Positions 34,801-48,798 of a stretch of DNA of 64,000 nt are shown piece after piece; the first letter of the stretch is position 1; each line of letters opens with the position of its first letter. The notes below the pieces were generated by a model that was given only the letters and a program-made list of their open reading frames with translations, was not told where the DNA came from and ran no database searches. Made by a program: the position numbers and the translations under genes. The DNA comes from Chaunax sp. Z400 (Eukaryota > Chordata > Actinopteri > Lophiiformes > Chaunacidae), in the NCBI GenBank assembly GCA_037577475.1, contig JBAGJB010000234.1:718371-782370 (forward strand), in the 5' to 3' direction.

Positions 34801-37800
34801 AGTATAACTCGGGAACGGAAGGTCGTAGAGACTCGGGACCCTGATCCGTCGGACATAATTCGTGGTCTCTGAACACGCCAGACTTCTCCCCGAGTCTCTA
34901 CGACCTTCCGTTCCCGAGATACAGACATTCAAAATACGCCCCTACTGGACATGTCATATCTCGGGAAAGGAAGGTCGCACAGACTCGGGACAAAGACTGG
35001 TGTTCTCAGAGACCACATAAACCCCTAGACGGACGTTGGTCCCGAGTCTCTACGACCTTCCGTTCCCGAGATACAAACATTCCAAAAATCACCAAAAATA
35101 CATGTCATATCTCGGGAACCGTAAGTCGTAGGGACTCGGTTTACCTGCTGGCGTTCTTGGAGACCCCATAAAACCATTGAAAGAGCTTATCCCCGAGTCT
35201 CTACGACCTTCCGTTCAAAAGTTACCAACCCGGGTAGGGCCCCGATTGAGTTTTTATCCCCTTAAACTAACCTAACCCTAACCCTAACCCCTAACCCACA
35301 CTTGTCCGCGAGTCTCTACGACCTTCCGTTCCCGAGATACAGACATTCAAAATACGCCCCTACTGGACATGTCATATCTCGGGAAAGGAAGGTCGCACAG
35401 ACTCGGGACAAAGACTGGTGTTCTCAGAGACCACATAAACCCCTAGACGGACGTTGGTCCCGAGTCTCTACGACCTTCCGTTTCCGAGATACACACATTC
35501 ACTATAGGCGAACCAAACCCCATTCACTTCAATGGGAAAATGAACTTGAGTATAACTCGGGAACGGAAGGTCGTAGAGACTCGGGACCCTGATCCGTCGG
35601 ACATAATTCGTGGTCTCTGAACACGCCAGACTTCTCCCCGAGTCTCTACGACCTTCCGTTCCCGAGATACAAACATTCCAAAAATCACCAAAAATACATG
35701 TCATATCTCGGGAAACGTAAGTCGTAGGGACTCGGTTTACCTGCTGGCGTTCTTGGAGACCCCATAAAACCATTGAAAGAGCTTATCCCCGAGTCTCTAC
35801 GACCTTCCGTTCAAAAGTTACCAACCCGGGTAGGGCCCCGATTGAGTTTTTATCCCCTTAACCTAACCTAACCCTAACCCTAACCCCTAACCCACACTTG
35901 TCCGCGAGTCTCTACGACCTTCCGTTCCCGAGATACAGACATTCAAAATACGCCCCTACTGGACATGTCATATCTCGGGAAAGGAAGGTCGCACAGACTC
36001 GGGACAAAGACTGGTGTTCTCAGAGACCACATAAACCCCTAGACGGACGTTGGTCCCGAGTCTCTACGACCTTCCGTTTCCGAGATACACACATTCACCA
36101 TAGGCGAACCAAAGCCCATTCACTTCAATGGGAAAATAAACTTGAGTATAACTCGGGAACGGAAGGTCGTAGAGACTCGGGACCCTGATCCGTCGGACAT
36201 AATTCGTGGTCTCTGAACACGCCAGACTTCTCCCCGAGTCTCTACGACCTTCCGTTCCCGAGATACAGACATTCAAAATACGCCCCTACTGGACATGTCA
36301 TATCTCGGGAAAGGAAGGTCGCACAGACTCGGGACAAAGACTGGTGTTCTCAGAGACCACATAAACCCCTAGACGGACGTTGGTCCCGAGTCTCTACGAC
36401 CTTCCGTTCCCGAGATACAAACATTCCAAAAATCACCAAAAATACATGTCATATCTCGGGAACCGTAAGTCGTAGGGACTCGGTTTACCTGCTGGCGTTC
36501 TTGGAGACCCCATAAAACCATTGAAAGAGCTTATCCCCGAGTCTCTACGACCTTCCGTTCAAAAGTTACCAACCCGGGTAGGGCCCCGATTGAGTTTTTA
36601 TCCCCTTAAACTAACCTAACCCTAACCCTAACCCCTAACCCACACTTGTCCGCGAGTCTCTACGACCTTCCGTTCCCGAGATACAGACATTCAAAATACG
36701 CCCCTACTGGACATGTCATATCTCGGGAAAGGAAGGTCGCACAGACTCGGGACAAAGACTGGTGTTCTCAGAGACCACATAAACCCCTAGACGGACGTTG
36801 GTCCCGAGTCTCTACGACCTTCCGTTTCCGAGATACACACATTCACTATAGGCGAACCAAACCCCATTCACTTCAATGGGAAAATGAACTTGAGTATAAC
36901 TCGGGAACGGAAGGTCGTAGAGACTCGGGACCCTGATCCGTCGGACATAATTCGTGGTCTCTGAACACGCCAGACTTCTCCCCGAGTCTCTACGACCTTC
37001 CGTTCCCGAGATACAAACATTCCAAAAATCACCAAAAATACATGTCATATCTCGGGAAACATAAGTCGTAGGGACTCGGTTTACCTGCTGGCGTTCTTGG
37101 AGACCCCATAAAACCATTGAAAGAGCTTATCCCCGAGTCTCTACGACCTTCCGTTCAAAAGTTACCAACCCGGGTAGGGCCCCGATTGAGTTTTTATCCC
37201 CTTAACCTAACCTAACCCTAACCCTAACCCCTAACCCACACTTGTCCGCGAGTCTCTACGACCTTCCGTTCCCGAGATACAGACATTCAAAATACGCCCC
37301 TACTGGACATGTCATATCTCGGGAAAGGAAGGTCGCACAGACTCGGGACAAAGACTGGTGTTCTCAGAGACCACATAAACCCCTAGACGGACGTTGGTCC
37401 CGAGTCTCTACGACCTTCCGTTTCCGAGATACACACATTCACTATAGGCGAACCAAAGCCCATTCACTTCAATGGGAAAATAAACTTGAGTATAACTCGG
37501 GAACGGAAGGTCGTAGAGACTCGGGACCCTGATCCGTCGGACATAATTCGTGGTCTCTGAACACGCCAGACTTCTCCCCGAGTCTCTACGACCTTCCGTT
37601 CCCGAGATACAGACATTCCAAAAATCACCAAAAATACATGTCATATCTCGGGAAACGTAAGTTGTAGGGACTCGGTTTACCTGCTGGCGTTCTTGGAGAC
37701 CCCATAAAACCATTGAAAGAGCTTATCCCCGAGTCTCTACGAACTTCCGTTCAAAAGTTACCAACCCGGGTAGGGCCCCGATTGAATTTTTATCCCCTTA

Positions 37801-38858
37801 ACCTAACCTAACCCTAACCCTAACCCCTAACCCACACTTGTCCGCGAGTCTCTACGACCTTCCGTTCCCGAGATACAGACATTCAAAATACGCCCCTACT
37901 GGACATGTCATATCTCGGGAAAGGAAGGTCGCACAGACTCGGGACAAAGACTGGTGTTCTCAGAGACCACTTAAACCCCTAGACGTACGTTGGTCCCGAG
38001 TCTCTACGACCTTCCGTTCCCGAGATACAAACATTCCAAAAATCACCAAAAATACATGTCATATCTCGGGAACCGTAAGTCGTAGGGACTCGGTTTACCT
38101 GCTGGCGTTCTTGGAGACCCCATAAAACCATTGAAAGAGCTTATCCCCGAGTCTCTACGACCTTCCGTTCAAAAGTTACCAACCCGGGTAGGGCCCCGAT
38201 TGAGTTTTTATCCCCTTAAACTAACCTAACCCTAACCCTAACCCCTAACCCACACTTGTCCGCGAGTCTCTACGACCTTCCGTTCCCGAGATACAGACAT
38301 TCAAAATACGCCCCTACTGGACATGTCATATCTCGGGAAAGGAAGGTCGCACAGACTCGGGACAAAGACTGGTGTTCTCAGAGACCACATAAACCCCTAG
38401 ACGGACGTTGGTCCCGAGTCTCTACGACCTTCCGTTTCCGAGATACACACATTCACTATAGGCGAACCAAACCCCATTCACTTCAATGGCAAAATGAACT
38501 TGAGTATAACTCGGGAACGGAAGGTCGTAGAGACTCGGGACCCTGATCCGTCGGACATAATTCGTGGTCTCTGAACACGCCAGACTTCTCCCCGAGTCTC
38601 TACGACCTTCCGTTCCCGAGATACAAACATTCCAAAAATCACCAAAAATACATGTCGTATCTCGGGAAACGTAAGTCGTAGGGACTCGGTTTACCTGCTG
38701 GCGTTCTTGGAGACCCCATAAAACCATTGAAAGAGCTTATCCCCGAGTCTCTACGACCTTCCGTTCAAAAGTTACCAACCCGGGTAGGGCCCCGATTGAG
38801 TTTTTATCCCCTTAACCTAACCTAACCCTAACCCTAACCCCTAACCCACACTTGTCCG
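31809..38858 (+). repeat. Blocks with a 4096-bp long-range copy (31.2-33.1 and 35.3-37.2 kb)
   Basis: Blocks: 31809 ABACD, 32557 ABCD, 33154 ABCD, 33750 ABABCABACD, 35309 ABCD, 35905 ABACD, 36653 ABCD, 37249 ABCD, 37845 ACD, 38263 ABCD. The pair 31213-33153 and 35309-37248 is collinear at 4096 bp and shares the B variant cattcaccatagg, also seen near 34752. Local oddities: ctacaacctt near 33494, gccgtagag near 34012, gatagagac near 34589, ctacgaacttcc near 37741, attgaattttt near 37783, and ccacttaaacccc near 37969. Confidence 0.85.
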
Positions 38859-41800
38859 CGAGTCTCTACGACCTTCCGTTCCCGAGATACAGACATTCAA
38901 AATACGCCCCTACTGGACATGTCATATCTCGGGAAAGGAAGGTCGCACAGACTCGGGACAAAGACTGGTGTTCTCAGAGACCACATAAACCCCTAGACGG
39001 ACGTTGGTCCCGAGTCTCTACGACCTTCCGTTTCCGAGATACACACATTCACTATAGGCGAACCAAAGCCCATTCACTTCAATGGGAAAATAAACTTGAG
39101 TATAACTCGGGAACGGAAGGTCGTAGAGACTCGGGACCCTGATCCGTCGGACATAATTCGTGGTCTCTGAACACGCCAGACTTCTCCCCGAGTCTCTACG
39201 ACCTTCCATTCCCGAGATACAGACATTCAAAATACGCCCCTACTGGACATGTCATATCTCGGGAAAGGAAGGTCGCACAGACTCGGGACAAAGACTGGTG
39301 TTCTCAGAGACCACATAAACCCCTAGACGGACGTTGGTCCCGAGTCTCTACGACCTTCCGTTCCCGAGATACAAACATTCCAAAAATCACCAAAAATACA
39401 TGTCATATCTCGGGAACCGTAAGTCGTAGAGACTCGGTTTACCTGCTGGCGTTCTTGGAGACCCCATAAAACCATTAAAAGAGCTTATCCCCGAGTCTCT
39501 ACGACCTTCCGTTCCCGAGATACAGACATTCAAAATACGCCCCTACTGGACATGTCATATCTCGGGAAAGGAAGGTCGCACAGACTCGGGACAAAGACTG
39601 GTGTTCTCAGAGACCACATAAACCCCTAGACGGACGTTGGTCCCGAGTCTCTACGACCTTCCGTTTCCGAGATACACACATTCACTATAGGCGAACCAAA
39701 GCCCATTCACTTCAATGGGAAAATAAACTTGAGTATAACTCGGGAACGGAAGGTCGTAGAGACTCTGGACCCTGACCCGTCGGACATAATTCGTGGTCTC
39801 TGAACACGCCAGACTTCTCCCCGAGTCTCTACGACCTTCCGTTCCCGAGATACAGACATTCAAAATACGCCCCTACTGGACATGTCATATCTCGGGAAAG
39901 GAAGGTCGCACAGACTCGGGACAAAGACTGGTGTTCTCAGAGACCACATAAACCCCTAGACGGACGTTGGTCCCGAGTCTCTACGACCTTCCGTTCCCGA
40001 GATACAAACATTCCAAAAATCACCAAAAATACATGTCATATCTCGGGAACCGTAAGTCGTAGGGACTCGGTTTACCTGCTGGCGTTCTTGGAGACCCCAT
40101 AAAACCATTGAAAGAGCTTATCCCCGAGTCTCTACGACCTTCCGTTCAAAAGTTACCAACCAGGGTAGGGCCCCGATTGAGTTTTTATCCCCTTAAACTA
40201 ACCTAACCCTAACCCTAACCCCTAACCCACACTTGTCCGCGAGTCTCTACGACCTTCCGTTCCCGAGATACAGACATTCAAAATACGCCCCTACTGGACA
40301 TGTCATATCTCGGGAAAGGAAGGTCGCACAGACTCGGGACAAAGACTGGTGTTCTCAGAGACCACATAAACCCCTAGACGGACGTTGGTCCCGAGTCTCT
40401 ACGACCTTCCGTTTCCGAGATACACACATTCACTATAGGCGAACCAAACCCCATTCACTTCAATGGGAAAATGAACTTGAGTATAACTCGGGAACGGAAG
40501 GTCGTAGAGACTCGGGACCCTGATCCGTCGGACATAATTCGTGGTCTCTGAACACGCCAGACTTCTCCCCGAGTCTCTACGACCTTCCGTTCCCGAGATA
40601 CAGACATTCAAAATACGCCCCTACTGGACATGTCATATCTCGGGAAAGGAAGGTCGCACAGACTCGGGACAAAGACTGGTGTTCTCAGAGACCACATAAA
40701 CCCCTAGACGGACGTTGGTCCCGAGTCTCTACGACCTTCCGTTTCCGAGATACACACATTCACTATAGGCGAACCAAAGCCCATTCACTTCAATGGGAAA
40801 ATAAACTTGAGTATAACTCGGGAACGGAAGGTCGTAGAGACTCTGGACCCTGATCCGTCGGACATAATTCGTGGTCTCTGAACACGCCAGACTTCTCCCC
40901 GAGTCTCTACGACCTTCCGTTCCCGAGATACAGACATTCAAAATACGCCCCTACTGGACATGTCATATCTCGGGAAAGGAAGGTCGCACAGACTCGGGAC
41001 AAAGACTGGTGTTCTCAGAGACCACATAAACCCCTAGACGGACGTTGGTCCCGAGTCTCTACGACCTTCCGTTCCCGAGATACAAACATTCCAAAAATCA
41101 CCAAAAATACATGTCATATCTCGGGAACCGTAAGTCGTAGGGACTCGGTTTACCTGCTGGCGTTCTTGGAGACCCCATAAAACCATTGAAAGAGCTTATC
41201 CCCGAGTCTCTACGACCTTCCGTTCAAAAGTTACCAACCCGGGTTGGGCCCCGATTGAGTTTTTATCCCCTTAAACTAACCTAACCCTAACCCTAACCCC
41301 TAACCCACACTTGTCCGCGAGTCTCTACGACCTTCCCTTCCCGAGATACAGACATTCAAAATACGCCCCTACTGGACATGTCATATCTCGGGAAAGGAAG
41401 GTCGCACAGACTCGGGACAAAGACTGGTGTTCTCAGAGACCACATAAACCCCTAGACGGACGTTGGTCCCGAGTCTCTACGACCTTCCGTTTCCGAGATA
41501 CACACATTCACTATAGGCGAACCAAACCCCATTCACTTCAATGGGAAAATGAACTTGAGTATAACTCGGGAACGGAAGGTCGTAGAGACTCGGGACCCTG
41601 ATCCGTCGGACATAATTCGTGGTCTCTGAACACGCCAGACTTCTCCCCGAGTCTCTACGACCTTCCGTTCCCGAGATACAGACATTCAAAATACGCCCCT
41701 ACTGGACATGTCATATCTCGGGAAAGGAAGGTCGCACAGACTCGGGACAAAGACTGGTGTTCTCAGAGACCACATAAACCCCTAGACGGACGTTGGTCCC

Positions 41801-44800
41801 GAGTCTCTACAACCTTCCGTTTCCGAGATACACACATTCACTATAGGCGAACCAAAGCCCATTCACTTCAATGGGAAAATAAACTTGAGTATAACTCGGG
41901 AACGGAAGGTCGTAGAGACTCTGGACCCTGATCCGTCGGACATAATTCGTGGTCTCTGAACACGCCAGACTTCTCCCCGAGTCTCTACGACCTTCCGTTC
42001 CCGAGATACAGACATTCAAAATACGCCCCTACTGGACATGTCATATCTCGGGAAAGGAAGGTCGCACAGACTCGGGACAAAGACTGGTGTTCTCAGAGAC
42101 CACATAAACCCCTAGACGGACGTTGGTCCCGAGTCTCTACGACCTTCCGTTCCCGAGATACAAACATTCCAAAAATCACCAAAAATACATGTCATATCTC
42201 GGGAACCGTAAGTCGTAGGGACTCGGTTTACCTGCTGGCGTTCTTGGAGACCCCATAAAACCATTGAAAGAGCTTATCCCCGAGTCTCTACGACCTTCCG
42301 TTCAAAAGTTACCAACCCGGGTAGGGCCCCGATTGAGTTTTTATCCCCTTAAACTAACCTAACCCTAACCCTAACCCCTAACCCACACTTGTCCGCGAGT
42401 CTCTACGACCTTCCCTTCCCGAGATACAGACATTCAAAATACGCCCCTACTGGACATGTCATATCTCGGGAAAGGAAGGTCGCACAGACTCGGGACAAAG
42501 ACTGGTGTTCTCAGAGACCACATAAACCCCTAGACGGACGTTGGTCCCGAGTCTCTACGACCTTCCGTTTCCGAGATACACACATTCACTATAGGCGAAC
42601 CAAACCCCATTCACTTCAATGGGAAAATGAACTTGAGTATAACTCGGGAAAGGAAGGTCGTAGAGACTCGGGACCCTGATCCGTCGGACATAATTCGTGG
42701 TCTCTGAACACGCCAGACTTCTCCCCGAGTCTCTACGACCTTCCGTTCCCGAGATACAAACATTCCAAAAATCACCAAAAATACATGTCATATCTCGGGA
42801 AACGTAAGTCGTAGGGACTCGGTTTACCTGCTGGCGTTCTTGGAGACCCCATAAAACCATTGAAAGAGCTTATCCCCGAGTCTCTACGACCTTCCGTTCA
42901 AAAGTTACCAACCCGGGTAGGGCCCCGATTGAGTTTTTATCCCCTTAACCTAACCTAACCCTAACCCTAACCCCTAACCCACACTTGTCCGCGAGTCTCT
43001 ACGACCTTCCGTTCCCGAGATACAGACATTCAAAATACGCCCCTACTGGACATGTCATATCTCGGGAAAGGAAGGTCGCACAGACTCGGGACAAAGACTG
43101 GTGTTCTCAGAGACCACATAAACCCCTAGACGGACGTTGGTCCCGAGTCTCTACGACCTTCCGTTTCCGAGATACACACATTCACTATAGGCGAACCAAA
43201 GCCCATTCACTTCAATGGGAAAATAAACTTGAGTATAACTCGGGAACGGAAGGTCATAGAGACTCGGGACCCTGATCCGTCGGACATAATTCGTGGTCTC
43301 TGAACACGCCAGACTTCTCCCCGAGTCTCTACGACCTTCCGTTCCCGAGATACAGACATTCAAAATACGCCCCTACTGGACATGTCATATCTCGGGAAAG
43401 GAAGGTCGCACAGACTCGGGACAAACACTGGTGTTCTCAGAGACCACATAAACCCCTAGACGGACGTTGGTCCCGAGTCTCTACGACCTTCCGTTCCCGA
43501 GATACAAACATTCCAAAAATCACCAAAAATACATGTCATATCTCGGGAACCGTAAGTCGTAGGGACTCGGTTTACCTGCTGGCGTTCTTGGAGACCCCAT
43601 AAAACCATTGAAAGAGCTTATCCCCGAGTCTCTACGACCTTCCGTTCAAAAGTTACCAACCCGGGTAGGGCCCCGATTGAGTTTTTATCCCCTTAACCTA
43701 ACCCTAACCCTAACCCTAACCCCTAACCCACACTTGTCCGCGAGTCTCTACGACCTTCCGTTCCCGAGATACAGACATTCAAAATACGCCCCTACTGGAC
43801 ATGTCATATCTCGGGAAAGGAAGGTCGCACAGACTCGGGACAAAGACTGGTGTTCTCAGAGACCACATAAACCCCTAGACGGACGTTGGTCCCGAGTCTC
43901 TACGACCTTCCGTTTCCGAGATACACACATTCACTATAGGCGAACCAAACCCCATTCACTTCAATGGGAAAATGAACTTGAGTATAACTCGGGAACGGAA
44001 GGTCGTAGAGACTCGGGACCCTGATCCGTCGGACATAATTCGTGGTCTCTGAACACGCCAGACTTCTCCCCGAGTCTCTACGACCTTCCGTTCCCGAGAT
44101 ACAAACATTCCAAAAATCACCAAAAATACATGTCATATCTCGGGAAACGTAAGTCGTAGGGACTCGGTTTACCTGCTGGCGTTCTTGGAGACCCCATAAA
44201 ACCATTGAAAGAGCTTATCCCCGAGTCTCTACGACCTTCCGTTCAAAAGTTACCAACCCGGGTAGGGCCCCGATTGAGTTTTTATCCCCTTAACCTAACC
44301 TAACCCTAACCCTAACCCCTAACCCACACTTGTCCGCGAGTCTCTACGACCTTCCGTTCCCGAGATACAGACATTCAAAATACGCCCCTACTGGACATGT
44401 CATATCTCGGGAAAGGAAGGTCGCACAGACTCGGGACAAAGACTGGTGTTCTCAGAGACCACATAAACCCCTAGACGGACGTTGGTCCCGAGTCTCTACG
44501 ACCTTCCGTTTCCGAGATACACACATTCACTATAGGCGAACCAAAGCCCATTCACTTCAATGGGAAAATAAACTTGAGTATAACTCGGGAACGGAAGGTC
44601 GTAGAGACTCGGGACCCTGATCCGTCGGACATAATTCGTGGTCTCTGAACACGCCAGACTTCTCCCCGAGTCTCTACGACCTTCCGTTCCCGAGATACAG
44701 ACATTCAAAATACGCCCCTACTGGACATGTCATATCTCGGGAAAGGAAGGTCGCACAGACTCGGGACAAAGACTGGTGTTCTCAGAGACCACATAAACCC

Positions 44801-45717
44801 CTAGACGGGTGTTGGTCCCGAGTCTCTACGACCTTCCGTTCCCGAGATACAAACATTCCAAAAATCACCAAAAATACATGTCATATCTCGGGAACCGTAA
44901 GTCGTAGAGACTCGGTTTACCTGCTGGCGTTCTTGGAGACCCCATAAAACCATTGAAAGAGCTTATCCCCGAGTCTCTACGACCTTCCGTTCCCGAGATA
45001 CAGACATTCAAAATACGCCCCTACTGGACATGTCATATCTCGGGAAAGGAAGGTCGCACAGACTCGGGACAAAGACTGGTGTTCTCAGAGACCACATAAA
45101 CCCCTAGACGGACGTTGGTCCCGAGTCTCTACGACCTTCCGTTTCCGAGATACACACATTCACTGTAGGCGAACCAAAGCCCATTCACTTCAATGGGAAA
45201 ATAAACTTGAGTATAACTCGGGAACGGAAGGTCGTAGAGACTCTGGACCCTGATCCGTCGGACATAATTCGTGGTCTCTGAACACGCCAGACTTCTCCCC
45301 GAGTCTCTACGACCTTCCGTTCCCGAGATACAGACATTCAAAATACGCCCCTACTGGACATGTCATATCTCGGGAAAGGAAGGTCGCACAGACTCGGGAC
45401 AAAGACTGGTGTTCTCAGAGACCACATAAACCCCTAGACGGACGTTGGTCCCGAGTCTCTACGACCTTCCGTTCCCGAGATACAAACATTCCAAAAATCA
45501 CCAAAAATACATGTCATATCTCGGGAACCGTAAGTCGTAGGGACTCGGTTTACCTGCTGGCGTTCTTGGAGACCCCATAAAACCATTGAAAGAGCTTATC
45601 CCCGAGTCTCTACGACCTTCCGTTCAAAAGTTACCAACCCGGGTAGGGCCCCGATTGAGTTTTTATCCCCTTAAACTAACCTAACCCTAACCCTAACCCC
45701 TAACCCACACTTGTCCG
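38859..45717 (+). repeat. Blocks built from ABACABACD and ABABACD words
   Basis: Blocks: 38859 ABACABACD, 40240 ABABACD, 41318 ABABACD, 42396 ABCD, 42992 ABACD, 43741 ABCD, 44337 ABACABACD. The segment 38859-40899 reappears from 44337 (offset 5478) and from 55089 (offset 16230). The two consecutive ABABACD blocks are a 1078-bp tandem pair. The arm change accttcccttccc, found at 41334 and 42411, returns at 57563. Confidence 0.86.
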
Positions 45718-48700
45718 CGAGTCTCTACGACCTTCCGTTCCCGAGATACAGACATTCAAAATACGCCCCTACTGGACATGTCATATCTCGGGAAAGGAAG
45801 GTCGCACAGACTCGGGACAAAGACTGGTGTTCTCAGAGACCACATAAACCCCTAGACGGACGTTGGTCCCGAGTCTCTACGACCTTCCGTTTCCGAGATA
45901 CACACATTCACTATAGGCGAACCAAACCCCATTCACTTCAATGGGAAAATGAACTTGAGTATAACTCGGGAACGGAAGGTCGTAGAGACTCGGGACCCTG
46001 ATCCGTCGGACATAATTCGTGGTCTCTGAACACGCCAGACTTCTCCCCGAGTCTCTACGACCTTCCGTTCCCGAGATACAGACATTCAAAATACGCCCCT
46101 ACTGGACATGTCATATCTCGGGAAAGGAAGGTCGCACAGACTCGGGACAAAGACTGGTGTTCTCAGAGACCACATAAACCCCTAGACGGACGTTGGTCCC
46201 GAGTCTCTACGACCTTCCGTTTCCGAGATACACACATTCACTATAGGCGAACCAAAGCCCATTCACTTCAATGGGAAAATAAACTTGAGTATAACTCGGG
46301 AACGGAAGGTCGTAGAGACTCTGGACCCTGATCCGTCGGACATAATTCGTGGTCTCTGAACACGCCAGACTTCTCCCCGAGTCTCTACGACCTTCCGTTC
46401 CCGAGATACAGACATTCAAAATACGCCCCTACTGGACATGTCATATCTCGGGAAAGGAAGGTCGCACAGACTCGGGACAAAGACTGGTGTTCTCAGAGAC
46501 CACATAAACCCCTAGACGGACGTTGGTCCCGAGTCTCTACGACCTTCCGTTTCCGAGATACACACATTCACTATAGGCGAACCAAACCCCATTCACTTCA
46601 ATGGGAAAATGAACTTGAGTATAACTCGGGAACGGAAGGTCGTAGAGACTCGGGACCCTGATCCGTCGGACATAATTCGTGGTCTCTGAACACGCCAGAC
46701 TTCTCCCCGAGTCTCTACGACCTTCCGTTCCCGAGATACAAACATTCCAAAAATCACCAAAAATACATGTCGTATCTCGGGAAACGTAAGTCGTAGGGAC
46801 TGGTTTACCTGCTGGCGTTCTTGGAGACCCCATAAAACCATTGAAAGAGCTTATCCCCGAGTCTCTACGACCTTCCGTTCAAAAGTTACCAACCCGGGTA
46901 GGGCCCCGATTGAGTTTTTATCCCCTTAACCTAACCTAACCCTAACCCTAACCCCTAACCCACACTTGTCCGCGAGTCTCTACGACCTTCCGTTCCCGAG
47001 ATACAGACATTCAAAATACGCCCCTACTGGACATGTCATATCTCGGGAAAGGAAGGTCGCACAGACTCGGGACAAAGACTGGTGTTCTCAGAGACCACAT
47101 AAACCCCTAGACGGACGTTGGTCCTGAGTCTCTACGACCTTCCGTTTCCGAGATACACACATTCACTATAGGCGAACCAAAGCCCATTCACTTCAATGGG
47201 AAAATAAACTTGAGTATAACTCGGGAACGGAAGGTCGTAGAGACTCGGGACCCTGATCCGTCGGACATAATTCGTGGTCTCTGAACACGCCAGACTTCTC
47301 CCCGAGTCTCTACGACCTTCCGTTCCCGAGATACAGACATTCAAAATACGCCCCTACTGGACATGTCATATCTCGGGAAAGGAAGGTCGCACAGACTCGG
47401 GACAAAGACTGGTGTTCTCAGAGACCACATAAACCCCTAGACGGACGTTGGTCCCGAGTCTCTACGACCTTCCGTTTCCGAGATACACACATTCACTATA
47501 GGCGAACCAAAGCCCATTCACTTCAATGGGAAAATAAACTTGAGTATAACTCGGGAACGGAAGGTCGTAGAGACTCTGGACCCTGATCCGTCGGACATAA
47601 TTCGTGGTCTCTGAACACGCCAGACTTCTCCCCGAGTCTCTACGACCTTCCGTTCCCGAGATACAGACATTCAAAATACGCCCCTACTGGACATGTCATA
47701 TCTCGGGAAAGGAAGGTCGCACAGACTCGGGACAAAGACTGGTGTTCTCAGAGACCACATAAACCCCTAGACGGACGTTGGTCCCGAGTCTCTACGACCT
47801 TCCGTTCCCGAGATACAAACATTCCAAAAATCACCAAAAATACATGTCATATCTCGGGAACCGTAAGTCGTAGGGACTCGGTTTACCTGCTGGCGTTCTT
47901 GGAGACCCCATAAAACCATTGAAAGAGCTTATCCCCGAGTCTCTACGACCTTCCGTTCAAAAGTTACCAACCCGGGTAGGGCCCCGATTGAGTTTTTATC
48001 CCCTTAAACTAACCTAACCCTAACCCTAACCCCTAACCCACACTTGTCCGCGAGTCTCTACGACCTTCCGTTCCCGAGATACAGACATTCAAAATACGCC
48101 CCTACTGGACATGTCATATCTCGGGAAAGGAAGGTCGCACAGACTCGGGACAAAGACTGGTGTTCTCAGAGACCACATAAACCCCTAGACGGACGTTGGT
48201 CCCGAGTCTCTACGACCTTCCGTTTCCGAGATACACACATTCACTATAGGCGAACCAAAGCCCATTCACTTCAATGGGAAAATAAACTTGAGTATAACTC
48301 GGGAACGGAAGGTCGTAGAGACTCGGGACCCTGATCCGTCGGACATAATTCGTGGTCTCTGAACACGCCAGACTTCTCCCCGAGTCTCTACGACCTTCCG
48401 TTCCCGAGATACAGACATTCAAAATACGCCCCTACTGGACATGTCATATCTCGGGAAAGGAAGGTCGCACAGACTCGGGACAAAGACTGGTGTTCCCAGA
48501 GACCACATAAACCCCTAGACGGACGTTGGTCCCGAGTCTCTACGACCTTCCGTTCCCGAGATACAAACATTCCAAAAATCACCAAAAATACATGTCATAT
48601 CTCGGGAAACGTAAGTCGTAGGGACTCGGTTTACCTGCTGGCGTTCTTGGAGACCCCATAAAACCATTGAAAGAGCTTATCCCCGAGTCTCTACGACCTT

Positions 48701-48798
48701 CCGTTCAAAAGTTACCAACCCGGGTAGGGCCCCGATTGAGTTTTTATCCCCTTAACCTAACCTAACCCTAACCCTAACCCCTAACCCACACTTGTCCG
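45718..48798 (+). repeat. 7.04-kb-offset segment, copy 1 (ABABABCD, ABABACD, ABACD)
   Basis: Blocks at 45718, 46973 and 48051. Markers catgtcgtatctcgg near 46769 and gttggtcctgag near 47120 recur about 7.04 kb downstream. The offset is 7037 bp before, and 7038 bp after, a single-base deletion near 46801 (gggactggttt where other copies have gggactcggttt), making the C at 46708 only 150 bp. Collinearity with the downstream copy ends around 48.5 kb. Confidence 0.86.

Noticed and set aside
37579..37729. C module with cagacattcc (A-like first spacer bases) as a second type of hybrid
   Set aside because: It differs from standard C (caaacattcc) by a single base, so a point substitution explains it better than recombination with A.
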